The translations under genes and the position numbers were made by a program. From the NCBI GenBank assembly GCA_013316825.1, contig WSLY01000023.1, forward strand, positions 410-39,598: a stretch of 39,189 nt of DNA, given 5' to 3'. The notes under the pieces were generated by a model that ran no database searches, was not told the DNA's origin, and saw nothing but the letters and a program-made list of their open reading frames with translations. Source of the stretch: Lachnospiraceae bacterium. Lineage in GTDB: Bacteria; Bacillota; Clostridia; Lachnospirales; Lachnospiraceae. This document shows positions 18,422 to 25,085 of this stretch, piece after piece (positions within the stretch are counted from its first letter, which is position 1; every line of letters starts with the position of its first letter).

Positions 18422-18441
18422 TATAATGTAAGCACTTACAT
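18422..18441 (+). promoter_or_regulatory. kduI promoter -10 with overlapping palindrome
   Basis: TATAAT (18422-18427) is overlapped by the perfect palindrome ATGTAAG-CA-CTTACAT (18426-18441), which would cover the transcription start. The -35 region (TGGCAA, 18399-18404) is weak. A weak -35 plus an operator over the start site fits a promoter needing activation and open to repression. Confidence 0.6.
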
Positions 18442-18495
18442 GAGAAGTTATCAAAAAGGCAGCCTGACTGCCAAAAGAAAGGAGTGTAGGCAGAC

Positions 18496-19356
18496 GTGGA
18501 ACTGAGAACAGCAGTATCACCGAAAGATGTGAAGTATTATACCACAGAGCGGCTCAGGGAGGAATTTTTGATTCAGAATCTGTTCGTCCCGGGCGAGATT
18601 AAGCTGGTATACAGCCACATTGACAGAATCATTACAGGAGCGGCAGTACCTGTTAAGCCCCTTGTGCTGACGGCAGGCGAGGAGCTTCGGGCGGAGTACT
18701 TCTGCCAGAGAAGAGAGCTGGGCGTCATCAATATTGGCGGCGCAGGAACCATCACTGTGGATGGAAGAGCTTACAAGGTAGGATTGAAGGAAGCTATGTA
18801 TATTGGCATGGGTTCTAGGGAGATTATCTTTGCCAGCGAGGAGGAAGGCAATCCGGCAAAGTTCTACTTAAACAGCGCGCCGGCGCACAGAACCTGTCCC
18901 ACTGTGTTGATTAAGCCGGAGGGAGAGCCGGAGGAAGGCGTTGTCATTGTAAAGGATGCAAACAAGGTGGAGCTGGGCAGTTTGGAGGACGCAAACCACA
19001 GGGTTATCTGCAAATACATCCTGCCGGGGCAGGTAGAAAGCTGTCAGCTTGAGATGGGCATGACAAAGCTTGCGCCGGGAAGTGTTTGGAATACAATGCC
19101 GTGCCACACCCATGACAGGCGCATGGAGGTATATCTGTATTTTGAGATGCCGGAAGATGCTTTTGTCATGCATTATATGGGAGAGCCGAACGAGACAAGG
19201 CATATCGTGATGCGCAACGAGGAGGCAGTTATCTCTCCGAGCTGGTCGATTCACGCAGGCTGCGGCTCCAGAGCTTATACCTTTATCTGGGGCATGGTCG
19301 GGGAAAATCAGGATTTTGACGATATGGACGGCGTGGCAATGAAGGATTTGATGTAA
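18496..19356 (+). CDS. kduI: 5-keto-4-deoxyuronate isomerase
   Basis: Cupin isomerase of 286 residues that converts 4-deoxy-L-threo-5-hexosulose uronate to 3-deoxy-D-glycero-2,5-hexodiulosonate. The zinc ligands are visible: H204 and H206 in PCHTHDRRMEVYLYF, E211 in the same stretch, and H253 in SWSIHAGCGS. These sit eight positions after the E. coli ligands H196, H198, E203 and H245, a constant offset that supports the assignment. The start is GTG, with AAAGGAG 11 bases upstream. First gene of the uronate operon. Confidence 0.96.
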   Translation: MELRTAVSPKDVKYYTTERLREEFLIQNLFVPGEIKLVYSHIDRIITGAAVPVKPLVLTAGEELRAEYFCQRRELGVINIGGAGTITVDGRAYKVGLKEAMYIGMGSREIIFASEEEGNPAKFYLNSAPAHRTCPTVLIKPEGEPEEGVVIVKDANKVELGSLEDANHRVICKYILPGQVESCQLEMGMTKLAPGSVWNTMPCHTHDRRMEVYLYFEMPEDAFVMHYMGEPNETRHIVMRNEEAVISPSWSIHAGCGSRAYTFIWGMVGENQDFDDMDGVAMKDLM

Positions 19357-19393
19357 AAAATAGCAGGCAAATAAGCGTTTGGGCAGATTGACA

Positions 19394-19406
19394 TGAAGCA
19401 GCTTCA
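19394..19406. promoter_or_regulatory. Short palindrome before the kduD promoter
   Basis: TGAAGC-A-GCTTCA is a perfect palindrome lying 10 bases upstream of the internal -35. It could be an operator; nothing links it to a specific protein. Confidence 0.35.
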
Positions 19407-19416
19407 GTCAGGGCTT

Positions 19417-19446
19417 TTGACACCCGAATCCTAGTAAAAATATAAT
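19417..19446 (+). promoter_or_regulatory. Near-consensus internal promoter before kduD
   Basis: Perfect TTGACA (19417-19422) and TATAAT (19441-19446) are separated by 18 bases. A transcript starting 6-8 bases later would begin at or inside the AAGGAG site (19452-19457) of kduD, leaving almost no leader. Confidence 0.6.
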
Positions 19447-19464
19447 AAGAGAAGGAGAAAAACA

Positions 19465-20268
19465 ATGAGTGAGTACACAAATTTCAGCCTGGAAGGCAAA
19501 GTAGCATTGGTAACGGGGGCATCCTACGGTATTGGGTTCGCCATTGCTTCTGCATATGCGGAGGCAGGCGCGACTATCTGCTTTAACGACATTAAGCAGG
19601 AGCTGGTTGACAAGGGGATTGCCGCATATGCGGAAAAAGGCATCAAGGCGCATGGTTATGTATGTGATGTTACAAATGAAGAAGCAGTAAATGCCATGGT
19701 TGCGCAGATTGAAAAGGAAGTGGGCGTGATTGATATTCTGGTAAACAATGCCGGTATTATCAAGCGTATTCCCATGACAGATATGACGGCAGAGCAGTTC
19801 AGACAGGTGATTGACGTGGATTTGAATGCGCCTTTTATCGTATCCAAGGCAGTCATTCCCGCGATGATTCAAAAGGGACACGGCAAGATTATCAATATCT
19901 GTTCCATGATGTCCGAGCTGGGACGTGAAACGGTATCCGCTTATGCAGCGGCAAAGGGCGGTTTAAAGATGCTGACAAGGAATATCTGTTCTGAGTACGG
20001 ACAGTATAACATCCAGTGCAACGGACTTGGTCCGGGCTACATTGAGACTCCCCAGACGGCACCTCTCCGCGAGATTCAGCCGGATGGCAGCAGACATCCT
20101 TTCGACCAGTTTATTTGTGCAAAGACGCCTGCAAACCGTTGGTTAAAGGCAGAAGAGCTGACCGGTCCTGCCGTGTTCCTGGCTTCTGAGGCTTCTAATG
20201 CAGTAAACGGACATATTCTTTATGTGGACGGCGGTATTCTGGCTTATATTGGAAAGCAGCCGGAATAA
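19465..20268 (+). CDS. kduD: KduD/DhuD-type short-chain dehydrogenase (3-deoxy-D-glycero-2,5-hexodiulosonate reductase)
   Basis: SDR enzyme of 267 residues. The nucleotide site TGASYGIG, the NNAGI strand, and catalytic Y160 and K164 in SAYAAAKGG are all present. In this operon it should reduce the product of KduI or DhuI to 2-keto-3-deoxygluconate (KDG). The family also includes gluconate 5-dehydrogenase; the neighbours favour the uronate role. AAGGAG lies 7 bases before the ATG. Confidence 0.92.
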   Translation: MSEYTNFSLEGKVALVTGASYGIGFAIASAYAEAGATICFNDIKQELVDKGIAAYAEKGIKAHGYVCDVTNEEAVNAMVAQIEKEVGVIDILVNNAGIIKRIPMTDMTAEQFRQVIDVDLNAPFIVSKAVIPAMIQKGHGKIINICSMMSELGRETVSAYAAAKGGLKMLTRNICSEYGQYNIQCNGLGPGYIETPQTAPLREIQPDGSRHPFDQFICAKTPANRWLKAEELTGPAVFLASEASNAVNGHILYVDGGILAYIGKQPE

Positions 20269-20315
20269 AGGAAATGACGGGAAGTCATTCTTTGCGCAAA
20301 TGGAGGATTGATAGA

Positions 20316-20954
20316 ATGAAGATTGCATTGATTAACGAAAACAGTCAGGCGGCAAAAAATGCGCTGGTGTTTGAGACTTTAAAGAAGGTTGTGGAGCCGA
20401 TGGGACATGAGGTTGTCAACTATGGCATGTATTCTGCGGAGGATACCCATTCTCTGACTTATGTGCAGAACGGCATATTGGCGGCTGTGCTTTTGAATGC
20501 GGGTGCGGCGGATTATGTGATTACAGGCTGCGGTACCGGTGAGGGCGCTATGCTGGCGTGCAATTCTTTTCCTAAGGTGCTCTGCGGACATATTGAATCC
20601 CCCCTTGACGCGTACCTGTTTTCGCAGGTCAACGACGGCAACTGCGTGGCGCTTCCTTTTGCCGAGAATTTTGGCTGGGGCGGCGAGCTGAATCTGGAAT
20701 ATATTTTTGAGAAATTGTTCTGTACGCCCGGAGGCGGCGGTTATCCAAAGGAACGCGTAGAGCCGGAACAGCGCAATAAAAAGATTTTAGACGCCGTAAA
20801 GGAAGTGACCCATACGGATATGGTGACTATCTTAAAAAATCTGGACAGAGAGCTGGTGAAGGGCGCATTGTCAGGCGAGAAGTTTGCGGAGTATTTCTTT
20901 GCAGACTGCAAGTGCGACAAAATAGCGGCGGCGGTAAAGGAAGTATTAGCGTAA
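20316..20954 (+). CDS. RpiB/LacAB-fold sugar isomerase, DhuI-like
   Basis: Protein of 212 residues beginning MKIALINENSQA, the characteristic start of the RpiB-fold isomerase DhuI described in streptococci, which isomerises the same deoxy-hexosulose uronate as KduI. The RpiB active-site loop reads VITGCGTGEGAML, with the Cys used as base in that family. It ends with a C-terminal extension (EYFFADCKCDK) beyond the 150-residue core of ordinary RpiB. In this operon it would duplicate the KduI step using an unrelated fold. A role on another sugar phosphate cannot be ruled out. The ATG at 20316 has GGAGG 9 bases upstream. Confidence 0.8.
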   Translation: MKIALINENSQAAKNALVFETLKKVVEPMGHEVVNYGMYSAEDTHSLTYVQNGILAAVLLNAGAADYVITGCGTGEGAMLACNSFPKVLCGHIESPLDAYLFSQVNDGNCVALPFAENFGWGGELNLEYIFEKLFCTPGGGGYPKERVEPEQRNKKILDAVKEVTHTDMVTILKNLDRELVKGALSGEKFAEYFFADCKCDKIAAAVKEVLA

Positions 20955-21035
20955 AGTGCGGGCGGTCGGATAAAGCGGGAGCGGCGTCCGGCGTGCCTGT
21001 GAGAAAATGCCCAAAAGGGTGGAGAGGAGATTGTC

Positions 21036-22001
21036 ATGAATGCAGTTTTAGAGAAAATCAGTAAAATCGGTATTGTACCGGTGGTAAAGATTGACAGGGT
21101 GGAGGATGCAGTGCCTCTTGCAAAAGCATTGTGCGGCGGCGGACTTCCTTGTGCGGAAGTGACGTTTCGTACGGATGCGGCAGCAGGCGCCATCAAAGCG
21201 ATGACGGAGAATTTTCCTGATATGTGCGTGGGAGCGGGTACGGTACTCAATGCGGCGCAGGTGGACGCGGCGGCAGCGGCGGGTGCGCAGTTTATTGTAA
21301 GTCCGGGCTTAAATCCCAACACGGTAAAATATTGTATGGAGAAGAATATTCCCATTACGCCCGGGACTTCAAGTCCTTCCGATATCGAGCAGGCAATCGA
21401 ATTGGGACTGGACGTGGTAAAATTTTTCCCGGCAGAGCAGTCAGGCGGACTTGCAAAAATCAAGGCAATGGCGGCTCCTTATGTGAACATGAAATTTATG
21501 CCTACAGGCGGCATCAATGCAAAGAATCTGACCTCGTATCTTGATTTCAACAAGATTATTGCCTGCGGCGGCTCGTGGATGGTTCCCGGGGATTTGATTA
21601 ATGCGGGAGAGTGGGACAAGATTGAGCAGCTTACAAGGGAAGCGGTACAGACTATGCTGGGCTTTGAGCTTGCCCATGTGGGTGTTAATGCAGAAAATGA
21701 GGAAGAGGCGGAGAAGGCAGCAAGAAGATTCGGCTTCATCTTTGGTATGCCGGCAAAAGTTGGCGGCAGCTCCGTATTTGCGGGAAAGGCACTGGAAGTT
21801 ATGAAGAAGCCTTATCTTGGAAAGAACGGGCACATTGCAGTTGCCACCAACTACATTGTAAGGGCAGTCAACTATCTTGAAAATGTCCTTGGCGTGGAAT
21901 TTGACGAGACGACAGCAAAGAAAGATGACAAGGGCAATCTGAAAGCAATTTACCTGAAAGAAGAAATTGGCGGCTTTGCCGTACATCTGGTGCAGAAATA
22001 A
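21036..22001 (+). CDS. eda: KDPG/KHG aldolase with C-terminal VOC-like domain
   Basis: Protein of 321 residues, about 110 longer than a normal Eda. Residues 1-208 are a class-I aldolase: AEVTFRTDAA, GAGTVLNAAQ, the Schiff-base K129 in VVKFFPAEQ and MPTGGIN. It splits 2-keto-3-deoxy-6-phosphogluconate to pyruvate and glyceraldehyde-3-phosphate. Residues about 210-321 repeat the vicinal-oxygen-chelate (glyoxalase-like) pattern: ELAHVGVNAEN and, after a linker, GHIAVATNYIVRAVNYLENVLG ending in GGFAVHLVQK. The role of the added domain is unknown; it may bind a metal and a ketoacid, or only stabilise the aldolase. The ATG has GGAGAGGAG upstream. Gene four of the uronate operon, 81 bases after the DhuI-like gene. 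Confidence 0.9.
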   Translation: MNAVLEKISKIGIVPVVKIDRVEDAVPLAKALCGGGLPCAEVTFRTDAAAGAIKAMTENFPDMCVGAGTVLNAAQVDAAAAAGAQFIVSPGLNPNTVKYCMEKNIPITPGTSSPSDIEQAIELGLDVVKFFPAEQSGGLAKIKAMAAPYVNMKFMPTGGINAKNLTSYLDFNKIIACGGSWMVPGDLINAGEWDKIEQLTREAVQTMLGFELAHVGVNAENEEEAEKAARRFGFIFGMPAKVGGSSVFAGKALEVMKKPYLGKNGHIAVATNYIVRAVNYLENVLGVEFDETTAKKDDKGNLKAIYLKEEIGGFAVHLVQK

Positions 22002-22031
22002 ATTAGGAATGAAACAGAGAGGAAAAATAAA

Positions 22032-23063
22032 ATGGCAAAAGTAATTACGATGGGTGAGATTATGCTGAGATTATCCACCCCCAACAATGAAAAATTTATT
22101 CAGGCGGATGAGTTTGACGTGTGTTACGGCGGCGGCGAAGCAAATGTGGCAGTATCCTTGGCAAATTATGGGCACGATGCAGAGTTTGTAACGGCAGTTC
22201 CGAACAATGAAATTGGCGAGTGTGCGGTTGCGGCCCTGCGCAAATACAATGTGGGCACAAAGCACATTGCCAAATGCGGCGAGAGACTCGGTATCTATTT
22301 TCTGGAGTCGGGTTCTTCCATGAGACCTTCCAAGGTAGTGTACGACAGAGCGCATTCTTCTATTTCCACGGCAACAGAGGCAGATTTTGACTTTGATGCT
22401 ATTTTCGAAGGTGCGGACTGGTTCCATTTTACCGGCATCACGCCGGCGGTATCCGACGGGGCTGCAGAGCTGACGGAAAAAGCGTTGATTGCAGCAAAGA
22501 AGCACGGCGTAAAGGTTTCTGTAGATTTGAATTTCCGCAAAAAGCTGTGGTCCTCTGAAAAAGCACAGAAGGTAATGACGAACCTGATGAAATATGTGGA
22601 TGTCTGCATCGGCAATGAAGAGGATGCAGAGCTGGTGCTGGGCTTTAAGCCCGGGGAGACAGACGTAACCAGCGGCGAGCTGGAGCTTGCAGGCTACAAG
22701 TCTATTTTTGAACAGATGGTAGAAAAGTTTGGATTTGAATACTGCGTATCTTCTCTGCGGGTAAGCCATTCCGCTTCTGATAACGGCTGGTCCGCATGTA
22801 TCTATTCCAAAGAAACCAAGGAATTTTACCATTCCAAGGAATACAGCATCCATCCGATTGTGGACCGTGTGGGCGGCGGCGATTCTTTTGCCGGCGGCGT
22901 TATCTGCGGTCTTTTGGACGGTAAGGATTTTAAGGCGGCTCTGGAATTTGGCGTTGCAGCTTCCGCATTAAAGCATACCATTCCGGGCGACTTTAATCTG
23001 GTTTCCCGAAAAGAAGTGGAGACGCTGGCAGGCGGCGATGCTTCGGGACGTGTGCAGAGATAA
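22032..23063 (+). CDS. kdgK: 2-keto-3-deoxygluconate kinase (PfkB family)
   Basis: Sugar kinase of 343 residues that phosphorylates KDG to KDPG, the substrate of the preceding aldolase. PfkB hallmarks are the N-terminal GGGEANVAVSLA motif and the C-terminal DRVGGGDSFAGG, which holds the catalytic Asp and the anion hole. Last gene of the operon, 30 bases after eda. The last codons and stop lie inside an 18-bp tandem repeat. Confidence 0.93.
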   Translation: MAKVITMGEIMLRLSTPNNEKFIQADEFDVCYGGGEANVAVSLANYGHDAEFVTAVPNNEIGECAVAALRKYNVGTKHIAKCGERLGIYFLESGSSMRPSKVVYDRAHSSISTATEADFDFDAIFEGADWFHFTGITPAVSDGAAELTEKALIAAKKHGVKVSVDLNFRKKLWSSEKAQKVMTNLMKYVDVCIGNEEDAELVLGFKPGETDVTSGELELAGYKSIFEQMVEKFGFEYCVSSLRVSHSASDNGWSACIYSKETKEFYHSKEYSIHPIVDRVGGGDSFAGGVICGLLDGKDFKAALEFGVAASALKHTIPGDFNLVSRKEVETLAGGDASGRVQR

Positions 23064-23098
23064 ACATAAGTGCAGAAATAAACATAAGTGCAGAAATA
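23052..23098. repeat. 18-bp tandem repeat spanning the kdgK stop codon
   Basis: About 2.6 copies of GTGCAGAAATAAACATAA at 23052-23069 (one mismatch), 23070-23087 and 23088-23098. The first copy encodes the end of KdgK and its stop, the others lie in the 3' untranslated region. Confidence 0.85.
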
Positions 23099-23112
23099 AA
23101 TAGGTGTAGAAA

Positions 23113-23165
23113 AAACAAAACGCTGTCGTACAGAGGAAATGTCTGTGGACAGCGTTTTGTTTTTA
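23113..23165. terminator. Strong bidirectional terminator between kdgK and the GGDEF gene
   Basis: The arms AAACAAAACGCTGTC (near 23113-23127) and GACAGCGTTTTGTTT (near 23148-23162) pair perfectly around a 20-base loop that itself contains ACAG/CTGT. T-runs lie on the 3' side of both strands, so it can stop both convergent genes. Confidence 0.9.
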
Positions 23166-24257
23166 TGACGGCTTGTATGATACAACGCAATTCTTGCCGT
23201 TTCTTTTTGCCTGATACAATGCATTGTCCGCCTTTTCAAAGAAGGCGCTGGCGCTTGGGCAGGGACGGTCATAAATGGCAGTGCCCAGACTTAAGGTGAA
23301 ATGAGCGGGACCTGAAGCGGTCTGAAAGGGAAAGGCGGCAAAGTCCGCGCGGATTTTTTCGGCAACGGTTTCCGGCAGATTGTGCGGAAGCAGCATGGAA
23401 AACTCTTCCCCGCCGTAGCGTGCGCTGAAGCCTTCTTTTTTGCTGTTCTCTAAAAACAGTTGACCGACCTTTTGGATTACCTCGTCGCCAAAAGCATGAC
23501 CGTAGGTGTCGTTTACTTTTTTAAAATTATCAATATCAGCGATAATGACAGAAAAAGGGCAATGTGTTTTTTCAAATTCTTTTTGATAATATTCCAATTC
23601 TTCATAAAAGGCCTCGTGGTTGTAGAGGTGTGTCAGGGAGTCCCGTCTGGAGCGTTCCTCGTTTATGACAATATCCTGATTGACCTTTTCCAGAATAACG
23701 CAGGTGACAATCATACTGCCAATGAAGATACAAATTTCCACAAAAGGGCTGAAGGGTGTCTGCGGCAGCATATAGGGTGTGTTCGGTGTAAAGTAAAAAT
23801 AATTTGCGATATACAAAAGGATGACAAGGACAGCCTGCAGCAGTGTCATCAGGTGATCCCTGTAAAGCGGCGTCAGCATCATGGGTAGAAGCAGCATAGC
23901 GGGAAGCATACCTACACTGGTATGTACACATACGGTAATCCCTGCAAATGAACTGATAAGGAAAATGGTGTAAATGGAAACCACCCGCCGGCTGTGTGAT
24001 TGGAAAAGCCGCGTAAATAGCAGTTCAAAGCTGACGAGCACCAAGAGCTCAAGTCCGCTGGGCGTTGCAATAAACAGATAGAAATAATAAGCTTTGCTGC
24101 ACGCAGGAGTAGGACGGAAAAAAAGAAATAAAAGCAATTCTATAAAGAAAGTAAGCAGCCATATTTTCCAAAACAGCGAAAAGATAGTCTTGTTCCATTC
24201 CTTCCATTGTTTTTCATTTAAGGTTTTGCTGCTCTTGGTATTTTTAAGAAGAGCCAT
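23163..24257 (-). CDS. Membrane-bound diguanylate cyclase
   Basis: Protein of 364 residues. Residues about 25-200 form six hydrophobic segments, followed by a GGDEF domain: DSLTHLYNHEAF, ADIDNFKKVNDTYGHAFGDEVI and the active-site loop ARYGGEEFSML. GGEEF is an active variant, so the enzyme should make cyclic di-GMP from two GTP. The RxxD inhibitory site normally five residues upstream is absent (KKEG instead), so product feedback through that site is unlikely. The sensor part matches no family I can name. The start has AAGGAGG 6-8 bases upstream. Confidence 0.92.
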   Translation of the reverse strand: MALLKNTKSSKTLNEKQWKEWNKTIFSLFWKIWLLTFFIELLLFLFFRPTPACSKAYYFYLFIATPSGLELLVLVSFELLFTRLFQSHSRRVVSIYTIFLISSFAGITVCVHTSVGMLPAMLLLPMMLTPLYRDHLMTLLQAVLVILLYIANYFYFTPNTPYMLPQTPFSPFVEICIFIGSMIVTCVILEKVNQDIVINEERSRRDSLTHLYNHEAFYEELEYYQKEFEKTHCPFSVIIADIDNFKKVNDTYGHAFGDEVIQKVGQLFLENSKKEGFSARYGGEEFSMLLPHNLPETVAEKIRADFAAFPFQTASGPAHFTLSLGTAIYDRPCPSASAFFEKADNALYQAKRNGKNCVVSYKPS

Positions 24258-24368
24258 AGTTTGTCCTCCTTATGATTACTCCCTGAAAAAAGTATACAGC
24301 GGTTAGGTTCTTTTGTATAGATGCTTTGCTGTTTGAAACATGAACTTTGTTAGAAATAGATAAAAAGC

Positions 24369-24395
24369 GGAAACTATTTTTGTTAAAATAGTTTC
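24369..24395. promoter_or_regulatory. Palindromic operator candidate of the TetR-type regulator
   Basis: Perfect 11-bp arms GAAACTATTTT (24370-24380) and AAAATAGTTTC (24385-24395) surround TGTT and end immediately before the -35 of the tetR promoter. The core GGAAACT recurs at 24428-24434 and inverted at 24449-24455, on the other side of the -10. The layout is typical of autoregulation by a TetR dimer. Confidence 0.65.
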
Positions 24396-24424
24396 TTGTA
24401 TAAAAAATAGAACAATGATACAAT
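24396..24424 (+). promoter_or_regulatory. Promoter of the TetR-MCP(-GH2) genes
   Basis: TTGTAT (24396-24401) and TACAAT (24419-24424) are 17 bases apart, with an extended -10 (TGA before TACAAT). Half-sites of the operator flank it on both sides. Confidence 0.65.
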
Positions 24425-24477
24425 GTAGGAAACTGAAAATAAAAAACAAGTTTCCCTTGGCGGAAAATGGAGGATAT

Positions 24478-25038
24478 ATGGGACAGAGAGAAGAGATATT
24501 AGAAGGAACATTGCAGGCGTTTAATCAAAAAGGGCTGAAGTTTACCATGGATGATGTGGCAAGAATTCTGCAGATGAGTAAGAAAACAATATATACCGTG
24601 TTTCATGACAAAGAAGAATTATTTCTTGCTATGGTAGATTACCTGTTTGACTGTATTAAGGAAAGCGAACGGCAGGTATTGGAGAACAGGGCTTTGACTA
24701 CACTTGAAAAAATCAGGATGATTCTGGGCGTTATGCCGGAGGGATATAAAGAAGTAGATTTTAGGCAGCTTTATCTGTTAAAGGATAAATATCCGGTCAT
24801 TTACAGACAGGTGGAGCGGCGGCTGGAAACGGGATGGGAGGCTACCATTGCATTGATAGAGAGAGGAATTGCGGAAGGTGTGGTTCGTCCCATTCAGATT
24901 CCGATTTTAAAGCTGATGCTGGAGGCGGCGTTGGAGCAGTTTTTCCAGAGAGATATCCTGATTCAGCACGAGATTTCCTATCAGCAGGCGCTTGATGAAG
25001 TGGTAACTATTTTGGTGGACGGTATCAAGACTGTTTAG
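24478..25038 (+). CDS. TetR-family transcriptional regulator
   Basis: Regulator of 186 residues. The N-terminal helix-turn-helix is clear: GTLQAFNQKGLKFTMDDVARILQMSKKTIYTVFHDKEELF. The ligand-binding half is helical and unassigned. The ATG at 24478 has GGAGGA 5 bases upstream; a longer frame from 24415 would start within the promoter region. The inverted repeats before it suggest autoregulation. It is followed 47 bases later by a chemoreceptor gene, which is an unusual partner. Confidence 0.9.
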   Translation: MGQREEILEGTLQAFNQKGLKFTMDDVARILQMSKKTIYTVFHDKEELFLAMVDYLFDCIKESERQVLENRALTTLEKIRMILGVMPEGYKEVDFRQLYLLKDKYPVIYRQVERRLETGWEATIALIERGIAEGVVRPIQIPILKLMLEAALEQFFQRDILIQHEISYQQALDEVVTILVDGIKTV

Positions 25039-25085
25039 AAACCGGTCTAAACCACAGACAACGAATGCATAAGAGGGAGGAGCTT

